From positions 1 through 24,033 of the IMG/VR virus record IMGVR_UViG_3300030002_000109: a stretch of 24,033 bases of DNA. The stretch is one strand, 5' to 3'. Positions 14,701 to 22,604 of this stretch are shown here, in pieces (position 1 is the stretch's first letter; every line of letters starts with the position of its first letter). The notes under the pieces are model-generated. The model was not told the DNA's origin and made no database searches. It saw only the letters and a program-made list of their open reading frames with translations. This DNA is from a virus. Position numbers and translations under genes: made by a program.

Positions 14701-15209
14701 AGAAAGTTTTATTACTAGCCGTAATGGCTATTTTTTTTGTTTGTGTGAATTCGTTTTCTCAAGTAGACTCAATTTGTGGAGTGCTTCCTAGCAAAAATGG
14801 GATTGTTACATTTGATAATGTCGTGAAAATTGATAGTCTTAGTTCAAATAAGCTTTATAATTATGCAAAGTTATGGATTTCACAGAATTTCGTAAGTTCT
14901 AAGGCTGTTATTGATTCAGACATTGAAAATTCAATGATTTCAATTTCTGCTATACTTGGAAATAATTCAGTTGAAAATTATTCTTTTAAAATGAATATAC
15001 AGTTTAAGGATAATAGATTTAAGTATACGATAACAGACATCATTCTTCATTTAAAATTTACAGGACTTCAACCTATTGATAAACATATTGAAGAATTACC
15101 TGCAATTATAGAATGTAAAAAATCGAGTCTAATTGAAATAAAAATGAAATTTGATAATTTAGTTAAAGGTTTAATTACTTCAATGAATAAAAAAAACGAT
15201 AATTGGTGA
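14697..15209 (+). CDS. secreted DUF4468-like protein
   Basis: The protein has 170 residues. Residues 1-21 are a classical signal peptide (MKKVLLLAVMAIFFVCVNSFSQ) with probable cleavage near 21. The mature part has VTFDNVVKIDSLSSNKLYNYAKLWISQNF (37-65), then an acidic stretch, repeated beta strands and a C-terminal helix. This matches the DUF4468 pattern ('TBP-like fold', common in Bacteroidota): V..d.lsk.eLy..A..W, later FKDNRFKYTITDI. The biochemical role of that family is unknown. The start uses an ATGA overlap with the tiny membrane gene. It is probably cargo exported by the lysogen, not a virion protein. Confidence 0.72.
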   Translation: MKKVLLLAVMAIFFVCVNSFSQVDSICGVLPSKNGIVTFDNVVKIDSLSSNKLYNYAKLWISQNFVSSKAVIDSDIENSMISISAILGNNSVENYSFKMNIQFKDNRFKYTITDIILHLKFTGLQPIDKHIEELPAIIECKKSSLIEIKMKFDNLVKGLITSMNKKNDNW

Positions 15210-15227
15210 AATAATTTCATTTTTTCA

Positions 15228-15257
15228 TTGCTATTTCAAAAAATAGTGTAATCTTTG
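15228..15257 (+). promoter_or_regulatory. host-type promoter of structured RNA/leader
   Basis: TTG at 15228-15230, an 18-base spacer, then TAATCTTTG (15249-15257). This resembles the Bacteroidota -33 TTG / -7 TAnnTTTG promoter with one extra base inside the -7 box. Predicted start is near 15261. Confidence 0.6.
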
Positions 15258-15260
15258 CAA

Positions 15261-15312
15261 CGCAGAAAACAAAATAGGACATACGGTGTCCACCAAACGA
15301 GGTGGTTTTTTT
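15261..15312 (+). ncRNA. short two-hairpin RNA ending in a terminator
   Basis: From the predicted start the RNA begins CGCAGAAAACA. GGACA TACGG TGTCC (15277-15291) and CCACC AAACGA GGTGG (15290-15305) follow, with the second hairpin followed by seven T's (15306-15312). The two stems share two bases, so they may compete. It could be a free small RNA or the first attenuator of a leader for the gene at 15467. Confidence 0.5.
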
Positions 15313-15342
15313 ATGCCCAAAAACTAACTTATTGAAAATATG

Positions 15343-15463
15343 GCGATGCCATATATCGAACCTGAACCGGTAACGGTCGACAGGTATTATGCCCTATGGT
15401 GTTTTCTGCAGCGATATATGAGCATCGCTTTTTTGTGCTCTAAAACCAAATGCAGAAAACACC
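15343..15463 (+). ncRNA. structured RNA element/attenuator before 15467
   Basis: An outer stem pairs 15343-15358 with 15412-15428 (one bulged base) and is followed by TTTTTT (15429-15434), a terminator with a large branched interior. Inside, CCTG/CAGG (15361-15364 and 15381-15384) enclose ACCG GTAA CGGT, a GNRA-loop hairpin. Loop bases 15398-15410 (GGTGTTTTCTGCA) are perfectly complementary over 13 bases to 15451-15463, which ends 3 bases before the ATG at 15467. Ten of those loop bases also match 15262-15271 at the transcript's 5' end. Mutually exclusive structures and a pseudoknot are possible. No known RNA family is recognised. Confidence 0.55.
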
Positions 15464-15466
15464 GTT

Positions 15467-15721
15467 ATGAACCAAACAACCACTCGTAGGCATCGCCCTA
15501 CAAAGCCGGTAAAACAACTACCGGTAGAACTTACCAAAATAACGAGCGTAGTCAATGCGCTAAGTTGCCTCAATGAATTTGTGAAAGAAGCCCGGAAAGA
15601 AATCCGGAGGCATAAAAATGTAAAGATGAGACTTCGTCAGGACGATTTATGCGGCTCTATGTTATTTGTATTCGATGATTTTAGTTTATGTATTGATTTT
15701 ACGGAAGGGATAACGGTATGA
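15467..15721 (+). CDS. small basic hypothetical protein
   Basis: The protein has 84 residues. The N-terminus is very basic (MNQTTTRRHRPTKPVKQLP), followed by a helical region with KEARKEIRRHKN and a beta-like end (LCGSMLFVFDDFSLCIDF). It is not recognised. It begins 3 bases after a segment complementary to the upstream RNA loop, so its translation may be controlled by that structure. The stop overlaps the next start as ATGA, making it the first of three coupled small genes. Confidence 0.65.
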   Translation: MNQTTTRRHRPTKPVKQLPVELTKITSVVNALSCLNEFVKEARKEIRRHKNVKMRLRQDDLCGSMLFVFDDFSLCIDFTEGITV

Positions 15722-15996
15722 CAAAAATAGACGGTTTTACAGTAAGTCCAGAATTGGTACAGTCGCTAAAAATGTGGTGTCCGCGTCGTGAGTATGACGA
15801 AACTTTACTTATGAGTTATATTGATTATATTTCTCGTATACAAGATTTTCTTTGTCGTCATATGGATGAATTGCCTCCAAAATGTATGCCTGAAATTAGT
15901 GAATATCTTGGCGAATTAGTAACTATTAAAGATGATTTAAAGCGACTTGAAAAATTATTACCAATAATTACGAATGAAGAAAGGGAAGCATCATGA
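15718..15996 (+). CDS. small helical hypothetical protein
   Basis: The protein has 92 residues and is mostly helical, with a central YIDYISRIQDFLCRHMDELPPK and a C-terminal coiled-coil-like LGELVTIKDDLKRLEKLLPIITNEE. It has ATGA overlaps at both ends. No family is recognised, and there is no signal peptide or membrane segment. A small assembly or regulatory partner of its neighbours is possible. Confidence 0.65.
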   Translation: MTKIDGFTVSPELVQSLKMWCPRREYDETLLMSYIDYISRIQDFLCRHMDELPPKCMPEISEYLGELVTIKDDLKRLEKLLPIITNEEREAS

Positions 15997-16289
15997 AAAA
16001 GAAACGAATTGGATTTGACTCCTACGGTGACGAAGATCCAGAAGAAAAAGACAACGTGAATAAATCCGTTGAGCAGATTAAAACCTTTCTACAGGCAATT
16101 TATTCTAATGATGGAACTACGGAGCAAAAGGAGTTCCGAACTACACGAGATCTGATCTATGAGCTACGGGATATGATTACGGCTGGGTTCAAAGATATGA
16201 ACGAAGCGCTTTCCGATTTAGGCTATGAACTGGAGTATCTGGAGGGAGTTCCACACTGGATTTTATACGAGAGAACCCCTAACCCCTAA
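15993..16289 (+). CDS. small acidic hypothetical protein, 3' end inside a repeat
   Basis: The protein has 98 residues. A basic start (MKKKRIG) is followed by acidic SYGDEDPEEKD, then helical segments and ALSDLGYELEYLEGVPHW. The last residues (RTPNP) and the stop are encoded by AACCCCTAACCCCTAA, the beginning of a Bacteroidota-style intergenic repeat that continues to the terminator, so the native C-terminus may have been replaced. It is ATGA-coupled to the previous gene. Function is not recognised. Confidence 0.65.
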   Translation: MKKKRIGFDSYGDEDPEEKDNVNKSVEQIKTFLQAIYSNDGTTEQKEFRTTRDLIYELRDMITAGFKDMNEALSDLGYELEYLEGVPHWILYERTPNP

Positions 16290-16339
16290 AGGGGAATAAA
16301 TCACCTCACCCCCTGCCCCCTCTCCTTAAGGCGAGGGGG
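16274..16339. repeat. REP-like intergenic repeat
   Basis: AACCCCTAACCCCTAAAGGGG is followed by a C-rich stretch (CACCTCACCCCCTGCC) and the CCCCCTCTCC..GGCGAGGGGG hairpin. This C-rich/G-rich type is, from memory, frequent between genes in Bacteroidota genomes. It has been co-opted here as gene end and terminator. Confidence 0.5.
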
Positions 16340-16345
16340 TTTTTT
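16316..16345 (+). terminator. intrinsic terminator
   Basis: CCCCCTCTCC (16316-16325), loop TTAA, GGCGAGGGGG (16330-16339), T to 16345. The stem is 10 bp with one mismatch. GTCC of the next promoter begins 3 bases later. Confidence 0.85.
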
Positions 16346-16347
16346 AT

Positions 16348-16382
16348 GTCCTTTTCCTGCCCTCACATAACTTATAAATTTG
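16348..16382 (+). promoter_or_regulatory. late-type phage promoter, copy 4
   Basis: GTCCTTTTCC starts at 16348 and TAAATTTG ends at 16382, base 35. The ATG is 21 bases later. Bases 16376-16394 are identical to 23749-23767 in copy 7. Confidence 0.78.
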
Positions 16383-16402
16383 TACAATCAAAATTATAAG
16401 TT

Positions 16403-17353
16403 ATGATATTCTCAGCACAAAAATGGAACAATGCTTCCGAAATTCAGCCGTATATAAGTGTAGCTGCCAGCTTATCGTTTGCCACTATGGAAGCGCCTCT
16501 CCGCAATGCTTTCGAAATGTTTTTGCGTTCGCTCCTGGGCGATGCGCTGATAACCGATATTGAAACATATTACGCAGATTCGGAGGCTACTCCCAAACAA
16601 AAGCGATTACTCCAGCTTGCACAGCGTGCCAATGCGTTGTTATCGCTTTGGTATGATTACGACGAGCTTCAGGTTGAAATAAGTGACTCAGGTGCTAAGC
16701 GTCAGGAATCAGACAAGGTTAAAACACCCTATAAGTACCAGGAACAATCACTAAAAAAAGGGTGGAAAGAAAAAGGCTTCAATGCCTTGGATGATCTCTT
16801 ATCTTATCTTGAGGCTGAAAAAGCCACTTTTACTCATTATACTTCCAGCTCTAAAAAAACGGAAATAGTGCGTAGTGCTGCCGAAATAGATCAATTTTAC
16901 TATATCAACGGTAGCCGGATTATTTTTCTTCGCCTGCAGTCACACTTCCGCAATGTGGTAAATACCATTGTTGCTCCACGGTTGGGAGATATCTATGCCA
17001 ATTATTTGACAGAAATTGTCAAAGATACTCCTGATGCTAAGTATGTGAAACTTCGTGGAGCATTGCTTCCGGTAGTGGTTTTTTATGCCGTTGCCCGCCT
17101 GATCCGCGAAACAGGTAGCCTGACAGATAAAGGTTTGTTTTTCGAAACATTGAAAAATTCCGACGATGCCGTGAACACGTCACCGGTTACCGATGAACGT
17201 GTAGTTTCTCAAGCGAAACTAGCTGAATCGGATGCAATAGCCTATTGGGCAATCGTTGAAAAATTACTCAAGACAGATTTTGCCTACACCGGACCATCGG
17301 TTAGTAAAATTCCAAAGCGTGATAATAACGATAAAAAATCTTTTTGGGGATGA
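16403..17353 (+). CDS. phage head-tail connector-type protein (DUF6712-like?)
   Basis: The protein has 316 residues. It is mainly helical, with an N-terminal MEAPLRNAFEMFLRSLLGDAL, a middle QEQSLKKGWKEKGFNALDDLLSYLEAEKATF, and a C-terminal helical region with QAKLAESDAIAYWAIVEKLL. The length and pattern recall a Bacteroidota phage family labelled DUF6712. This is recollection, not a search. It begins a new late operon and overlaps the next gene as ATGA. A neck or head-completion role is inferred from context. Confidence 0.6.
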   Translation: MIFSAQKWNNASEIQPYISVAASLSFATMEAPLRNAFEMFLRSLLGDALITDIETYYADSEATPKQKRLLQLAQRANALLSLWYDYDELQVEISDSGAKRQESDKVKTPYKYQEQSLKKGWKEKGFNALDDLLSYLEAEKATFTHYTSSSKKTEIVRSAAEIDQFYYINGSRIIFLRLQSHFRNVVNTIVAPRLGDIYANYLTEIVKDTPDAKYVKLRGALLPVVVFYAVARLIRETGSLTDKGLFFETLKNSDDAVNTSPVTDERVVSQAKLAESDAIAYWAIVEKLLKTDFAYTGPSVSKIPKRDNNDKKSFWG

Positions 17354-18138
17354 AAACACTGAAAGTTATAGACCACCGGTACTTTTTCTTTTTCGATAAA
17401 ACCATCGAACTTCAGGTACCTGAACGATGGGAAGATCTGAACGATAATCAGTTTACCGTATGTGCCGGCATTTATGTGGACCCACTTTCGGATATTGACT
17501 TTATAAGTCAGTATTTTGGTATAGATAAGCGTGTTGTGAAGCAAATTAGCAAGTTTGAACAATACAAACTTACTGAATTGGCCAGTTTCGTGGTGAAGCC
17601 AACCGGTACAGTGAATTTCTTTTACATTGATCAAATACCAGGAACAAAATTACTCTCTCCCGGACAAAAACTCCGTGGAGTTACGTTTGAGCATTTTGCA
17701 CTATTCGATACCTATTTTTTCGACTATGTAAATGATCCTACCGAAGCTAATCTTCGCACGTTTGTAGCTGCCGTTTACCTCAAAAAAGGGGATAGGATAA
17801 CCGATATCGATTTTGAAAAACATGTCAACTTATTTGCACGAAAAGTGGATAAAATGACATTATATGCCATTTTTCTAAACTACGTATTTCTTCGCGACTG
17901 GCTTTCGAAAGCATTTCCATCCCTATTTCAAAAATCAGACTCAAAAGAGGACGATGAAGATGACAGGAAAATAAAACCACAGAAAAAACCGAGTAGACCC
18001 GATTGGAACTCAATGCTCGATGGAGTTGTGGGAGAAAACATACTGGAATATGACAGTTACAAGGCTTTGCCTTGCATACAGTTATTCAAATTAATGAATA
18101 AACACATCAAAGAATTCAAACGTAATGGCCGAAAATAA
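17350..18138 (+). CDS. hypothetical tail-assembly-type phage protein
   Basis: The protein has 262 residues. The ATG at 17350 gives an ATGA overlap with the preceding stop. A TTG two codons upstream is less likely. The N-terminus is beta-rich (VIDHRYFFFFDKTIELQVPERWEDL). The middle is helical, with NLFARKVDKMTLYAIFLNYVFLRDWLSKAFP. A highly charged linker (SKEDDEDDRKIKPQKKPSRP, about 197-216) precedes the last helical piece. The architecture is like a tail-assembly chaperone or accessory, but no diagnostic motif is seen. It overlaps the next gene by 14 bases. Confidence 0.6.
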   Translation: MKTLKVIDHRYFFFFDKTIELQVPERWEDLNDNQFTVCAGIYVDPLSDIDFISQYFGIDKRVVKQISKFEQYKLTELASFVVKPTGTVNFFYIDQIPGTKLLSPGQKLRGVTFEHFALFDTYFFDYVNDPTEANLRTFVAAVYLKKGDRITDIDFEKHVNLFARKVDKMTLYAIFLNYVFLRDWLSKAFPSLFQKSDSKEDDEDDRKIKPQKKPSRPDWNSMLDGVVGENILEYDSYKALPCIQLFKLMNKHIKEFKRNGRK

Positions 18139-18655
18139 CGCATTATCAGACTTTACCACTTATATCTGTAACCTATGTAGAGCGCATGTGGAACTCAAGC
18201 ATACTTCATCGAGTAAGCACTTTATTGAGCTTAATTCCAACGAACAAATGGAGAATCAGCGACAGGCAGTTTATCCGCTTGTGGCCATGGAAAAACTTAC
18301 GGTAAGTTATACCGGACTCAATGACGCCGTTCGTAAAAGTCGCTACTGCGAAATCATGTTTTTGAATAAGGTAACAAGTAATGGAGATTTCGCAGCAGTT
18401 CAGGCTGTTAAAGATGCTATGGAAGCAATAGCAGAGGATTTTTTGAAGAAGATGAAGATAGATAAGCGTAGCCGATTATATCCATTCCTTAAGTGCCTGG
18501 AACTATCCAATATCGAATTGAATTTTATCGAAAATGAATCTATAAACCTACATGGCGTTCTATTGTCGTTGAATTTCGATCTTCCATTTATCGAAACATT
18601 GGAAGCTGGACGCTTTGATGATACTGTCCTTTTTCCACCTGTACCAGAAAGCTAA
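18125..18655 (+). CDS. hypothetical phage structural/connector protein
   Basis: The protein has 176 residues and starts inside the end of the previous gene. It is mixed alpha/beta, with AVYPLVAMEKLTVSYTG, a helix AVQAVKDAMEAIAEDFLKKMKID and a C-terminal LHGVLLSLNFDLPFIETLEAGRFDD. The shape is compatible with tail-completion or terminator proteins, but this is a guess from size and position before the tail fibre. The last codons (GTC CTT TTT CCA) double as the GTCCTTTT element of the promoter for the fibre gene, so coding and promoter functions overlap. Confidence 0.6.
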   Translation: MAENNALSDFTTYICNLCRAHVELKHTSSSKHFIELNSNEQMENQRQAVYPLVAMEKLTVSYTGLNDAVRKSRYCEIMFLNKVTSNGDFAAVQAVKDAMEAIAEDFLKKMKIDKRSRLYPFLKCLELSNIELNFIENESINLHGVLLSLNFDLPFIETLEAGRFDDTVLFPPVPES

Positions 18656-18660
18656 TTTTG
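18626..18660 (+). promoter_or_regulatory. late-type phage promoter, copy 5, inside a coding end
   Basis: GTCCTTTTTCC starts at 18626 within the preceding gene, and TAATTTTG ends at 18660, base 35, using that gene's stop codon as part of the -7 box. The tail-fibre ATG is 20 bases later. Confidence 0.78.
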
Positions 18661-18679
18661 TAACAAAATAATAATTATT

Positions 18680-21382
18680 ATGGCCATAATTGATTTATTA
18701 AACCGCGCTAAACAGGTAAAAACCGAAACTGTAGAACTAAATAATAGTTCTACACGTATTGGTGGTTTGTTTGAAGATACTCTAAATTATGTTGAGACAA
18801 TCTTGACCGGAATTTATGACGTTTCATATAAAATACCGCTTCCGGCAGGTCAATATTATACTGCTACAACTGCTAGAGCTGCAGTTCCGGTTTCTTTCCG
18901 CAAAAAAGGATTAGTAATATCTTATGATACTTCTTCCACTGTCTATGTTATTGAGGAATTCTATCAAGGCGAAGTTTCAGCATGGACAACTTCCGGTAAT
19001 TGGAAGAATAATACCAGTAAGATTTTAAATGCCATTTCTCTGATTGATGGTAAAGTTACAGATGAAGTTGGGTTAAGGATTGCGGGGGATGCTAATTTGC
19101 AGGGTCAGATAAATGCAGTTTCTGCCGGATCTTTAGGAGCAATAGCTTATAATGATCCGGCTCCAACACCTGGTAAAAATGGGTATTTTAAATTTTCAAA
19201 TGGTGGAAGTTGTACATTTATTACCGGCGGAGCAGTTACAGTAAAAGCACAAGATGAATTATCAGTAGAATTTACAGCACCATCAACTTATGTTTATAAG
19301 GCTATTGTGATTGATAATTCTCAATTTGTAAGCAAATCTGCTCAATCATTTACATCTGCAGAAAAATTGCAAGCTCGCAAAAATACAGAATCAAAACATG
19401 AGTATCAAGATGCTTCAATAGTTGATGCTGAAAAAATACCATTACCAAATATCGGTTGGAGGTCAACGTTAGGCGTATATACGGCACAATCAATGTTTTA
19501 TTCAAGCGATTTGATACCAATTGTTGGCATAATTTATATGTATGCACCAATTCACAGCAATGAAAGTGTTGCTACAGTTTGTTTTTTCAATTCTTCGGGT
19601 GTTTTTATATCGGCTTTTAAAGCAAGAAAAATTGGATTTTATTGCATCGATGAGTTTCCAGCTACAGCAACTCAATATACATTTACATCAAATACCGATA
19701 GTAGGACTTATTGGTGCAGAAATGGGGTTCAACAGGATTTAAGAAAATATATAAATGTTTCTGTAAATAATTTAAAAGTAGCCGATCCGAATTTAATTGA
19801 TTTGCCATTAACATGGGTAGCCGGTAGCTATTATAGTGCAACTACAGGTAATTTAGTTCCTCAAGGAGGATGGAATTACACTGCGCCTATTGATTTATCA
19901 TTAATCTCGTTAGCAATCTCGGGTAGCTACAATGATAATGGAACTGTTGCAAGCGTTTTATATCAGCGTGCCGATGGTACTTTTTTACAAAAAGATACGA
20001 ATCTTATTAACGGTACTCTTTATACAGATAAGATTTTAAACAAACCATACGAAGCTAAATACGCCATATTGTCTTGTCCTGATGCTGCAAAATTTACAGC
20101 AAAAAGCTCTACAAATATAAATATATCAGACCTTCCAGCTGCAATTACACCATTATATTTAGCTAAAGTGAAAAAACCAACTTATAATTATTTTATTGAT
20201 TATAACTTGTTTGTTCCGCTAAATTTGAAGCGTTGGATTGATGGGGATTATAATGGATTAGACAGTGTAGTAACAGCAACTTCGCTAGGATTATTTTCAG
20301 CCTACGGTTTTGGAAAAGAATTAAATATTGTCAATTCTGGAAGTATTGGGAATAAAGCAATTCTGATGATTCAAACTGTCCGTAACGAGTTGAAGGTTAG
20401 TAATAGAATTAATTTTCATTTTTTTGCTGTTGCAACAGTTTCTGGAACATATAGCATTCAATTATATAATTTGAATACATCAGTAAAAACAATTCCTTTG
20501 ATTTTGACAGCAAATGTAATTCAAGAGGTAAGTTTTTATTATGATTTTCCTAATGGATATGATTGGACAACATTTAGCCGACTAGTACTTTATAGCATTA
20601 ATCATCCGTCTACATCGACATTAACAGTTTCACCATTTGAAATATGGGATGGCAAATTACCACAACCGTCATTTACGAATCAAATTTCATTAAAAGAATC
20701 CAATATATTGATAGATAGAAGTGGATTCGTTGGGAAAAGAGGGTTGTTTATAGGAGACAGTATTTCGGTGACTAATGAACGGTTTTGGAAAGGTGTTCTT
20801 TCTACCCTATATGGATTTGACTATGTTTTACCAATTGCAGGACAATTAGCTCCTGCACAAGGAGGGATGCCACTTTATCCACATGTAACAGAAACAACGG
20901 GTTCAGAAAGTATATGGTATCGGTGCGGTGGCAATAGAATGAGTATTTATTCATTCGACAAGATAAATTTATTTGGCGGAACGAATGATTTAAATGCCGG
21001 CTATAACTTAGGTGCTGCTACTGATACAGCCTATAAAGATACGAATAGTCGGCCGGGTACTTTGACATGGTGTGCGGCATTTAAAGGGTGTATAGAGATG
21101 TTACAACGAGATTTCCCCGGCATTGAGATCGTTATTTGTACAGTTTTGGATACAAGTGGTTATGGCAATACAATGTATGATGGAACTTATAATACTCGCG
21201 AAGCCATGGCCATACGTCAGATGCAAATAGCTGCATTATACAATCTCAAATGTGTTCCATTCTTTTGGATGTCAGGAATAACAGCTCATAATACGCCAAT
21301 GATGACAGCGGATAGCATACATCCAAACTTATTCGGTGCAAATGGAATGGCTGCTTGTTATGCTGCTACTGTAGGTTTATAA
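18680..21382 (+). CDS. tail fibre / receptor-binding protein with SGNH esterase domain
   Basis: The protein has 900 residues. The N-terminal ~50 residues (LLNRAKQVKTETVELNNSSTRIGGLFEDTLNYV) resemble attachment segments of Bacteroidota phage fibres. A long beta-rich, Ser/Thr/Asn-rich shaft follows, with a lectin-like stretch near TWVAGSYYSATTGNLV. The C-terminal ~210 residues are an SGNH/GDSL hydrolase: FIGDSIS with Ser694, GGTND at 766-770, and DSIHP with Asp878 and His881. Such domains commonly remove O-acetyl groups, so deacetylation of host capsule or O-antigen during adsorption is likely. It has its own late-type promoter and precedes the lysis genes. Confidence 0.85.
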   Translation: MAIIDLLNRAKQVKTETVELNNSSTRIGGLFEDTLNYVETILTGIYDVSYKIPLPAGQYYTATTARAAVPVSFRKKGLVISYDTSSTVYVIEEFYQGEVSAWTTSGNWKNNTSKILNAISLIDGKVTDEVGLRIAGDANLQGQINAVSAGSLGAIAYNDPAPTPGKNGYFKFSNGGSCTFITGGAVTVKAQDELSVEFTAPSTYVYKAIVIDNSQFVSKSAQSFTSAEKLQARKNTESKHEYQDASIVDAEKIPLPNIGWRSTLGVYTAQSMFYSSDLIPIVGIIYMYAPIHSNESVATVCFFNSSGVFISAFKARKIGFYCIDEFPATATQYTFTSNTDSRTYWCRNGVQQDLRKYINVSVNNLKVADPNLIDLPLTWVAGSYYSATTGNLVPQGGWNYTAPIDLSLISLAISGSYNDNGTVASVLYQRADGTFLQKDTNLINGTLYTDKILNKPYEAKYAILSCPDAAKFTAKSSTNINISDLPAAITPLYLAKVKKPTYNYFIDYNLFVPLNLKRWIDGDYNGLDSVVTATSLGLFSAYGFGKELNIVNSGSIGNKAILMIQTVRNELKVSNRINFHFFAVATVSGTYSIQLYNLNTSVKTIPLILTANVIQEVSFYYDFPNGYDWTTFSRLVLYSINHPSTSTLTVSPFEIWDGKLPQPSFTNQISLKESNILIDRSGFVGKRGLFIGDSISVTNERFWKGVLSTLYGFDYVLPIAGQLAPAQGGMPLYPHVTETTGSESIWYRCGGNRMSIYSFDKINLFGGTNDLNAGYNLGAATDTAYKDTNSRPGTLTWCAAFKGCIEMLQRDFPGIEIVICTVLDTSGYGNTMYDGTYNTREAMAIRQMQIAALYNLKCVPFFWMSGITAHNTPMMTADSIHPNLFGANGMAACYAATVGL

Positions 21383-21420
21383 AATAATTTTATTCAATAA
21401 ACTATTTATAATAATTCCCC

Positions 21421-21900
21421 ATGAACCCATACATTTATATTAAATCCATTTTTTATACCATTTCAGGTTGGTTTTCGGCGATATTACTATATTTTTTGCC
21501 TATCAAAGATCTTGTTCATGCATTGGCTATAATGTTTGCTATAAATTTTGTATTGGGAATTTTAGCAGGTATATTAGTTCAGGGCGAAAAAGTTGATTTT
21601 AAAAAAGCATTATTAGCATTTGCCGAAATTGCACTGTACTTGGTAATACTTACCTGTGTATTTAATTTAGGTGAGAAAATGAAAGGAAGTGACTGGATTT
21701 TTGCTATGCTTATTTGGTTGACTTGGGCTTGGCATTATTTCTATGTTTCGAATATTCTCAAAAATATGACTCGTTTACTCCCAAATAGTAAAGGTTTACG
21801 CTTTGCCTATTATATTTTAGGTTTAGAATTTATAAAACGTATTCCCGGATTAAGAGGTTTCGAACGAAAAGAAAAATTATCTAAATCACCATGTAAATAA
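21421..21900 (+). CDS. phage holin
   Basis: This 159-residue membrane protein has four hydrophobic segments (about 8-28, 33-54, 66-83, 91-110) and a basic C-terminal tail (RIPGLRGFERKEKLSK). Placement directly before a second small membrane protein and the M15 endolysin supports a holin that forms membrane lesions to release or activate the lysin. It resembles the 'phage holin family' proteins of Bacteroidota. No promoter of the late type is seen upstream (21383-21420 is AT-rich), so it is probably read from the fibre promoter. Confidence 0.75.
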   Translation: MNPYIYIKSIFYTISGWFSAILLYFLPIKDLVHALAIMFAINFVLGILAGILVQGEKVDFKKALLAFAEIALYLVILTCVFNLGEKMKGSDWIFAMLIWLTWAWHYFYVSNILKNMTRLLPNSKGLRFAYYILGLEFIKRIPGLRGFERKEKLSKSPCK

Positions 21901-21907
21901 TCATAAT

Positions 21908-22147
21908 ATGAAAAAACCAACTCTATTTCAACGCCTAAAAGCAGCATTTAAGGCAGAAACGCCAGTATTTGCTCGTTTCTTTCAAACTTTATCAGTTGGA
22001 GTGGCTGCATTGCCACTGTATTACTCGGGTTTAGATCCCGAAATTAAAGCTGTTATTCCAAAAGATTACCTACTTACTATTGCGGTGGTAGGTGGAATTT
22101 TGATTGTTATTTGTCAGTTTTTTGAAAAGAAAGGAGGCGCAAAATGA
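21908..22147 (+). CDS. small membrane protein of the lysis module
   Basis: The protein has 79 residues. A basic amphipathic start (MKKPTLFQRLKAAFKAE) is followed by two hydrophobic segments (about 24-40 and 53-71) and a charged end (FFEKKGGAK). It begins 7 bases after the holin stop and overlaps the endolysin start as ATGA. A second holin, an antiholin or a lysis accessory would fit. The sequence alone does not decide. Confidence 0.65.
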   Translation: MKKPTLFQRLKAAFKAETPVFARFFQTLSVGVAALPLYYSGLDPEIKAVIPKDYLLTIAVVGGILIVICQFFEKKGGAK

Positions 22148-22599
22148 GCAAAATAGACACCCTTCACCCGCTTATTCGCGAAGAAGTAAGACAATTAGTT
22201 GATAAAATCAACACCTCAGTTTTGACAAGTAATGTCAAAATGGTAGTTACATGTGGTCTACGCACGTTTGACGAACAAAATGCCCTGTACGCACAAAAAC
22301 CGAAAGTAACCAACGCTAAAGGCGGTCAGAGCCTGCATAATTACGGCTTTGCATTCGATTTTTGTTTGGCCGTAGGCGGCAAAACTATCTGGGATGTGGC
22401 CAAAGATTTCGATGGTGACAAAGTTCCGGACTGGATGGAAGTGGTAAAAGTTTTCAAAGCTGCCGGATATACCTGGGGCGGAGATTTCCGAAGCATTACC
22501 GACCGTCCACACTTCGAAAAAACGTTTGGCCATACATGGCAACAACTATTAGTAATTAAACAAGCCGGCAAAACCGAAAACGGTTATGTCATAATATAA
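22144..22599 (+). CDS. endolysin, M15-type peptidase
   Basis: This 151-residue enzyme cleaves peptidoglycan peptides. It shows the zinc D-Ala-D-Ala peptidase/L-Ala-D-Glu endopeptidase pattern: GLRTFDEQNALYAQ (38-51), SLHNYGFAFDF with His65 and Asp72 as zinc ligands, and WGGDFRSITDRPHFE (111-125) with the catalytic acid near Asp120 and the third ligand His123. Length fits phage M15 lysins. No signal peptide is present, consistent with dependence on a holin. The start is in an ATGA overlap with the small membrane gene. Confidence 0.88.
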   Translation: MSKIDTLHPLIREEVRQLVDKINTSVLTSNVKMVVTCGLRTFDEQNALYAQKPKVTNAKGGQSLHNYGFAFDFCLAVGGKTIWDVAKDFDGDKVPDWMEVVKVFKAAGYTWGGDFRSITDRPHFEKTFGHTWQQLLVIKQAGKTENGYVII

Positions 22600-22604
22600 T
22601 TATC

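Noticed and set aside
15261-15434. Retron or reverse-transcriptase-associated RNA
   Set aside because: No reverse transcriptase gene is present in the window. The structure is better explained as a leader or small RNA.
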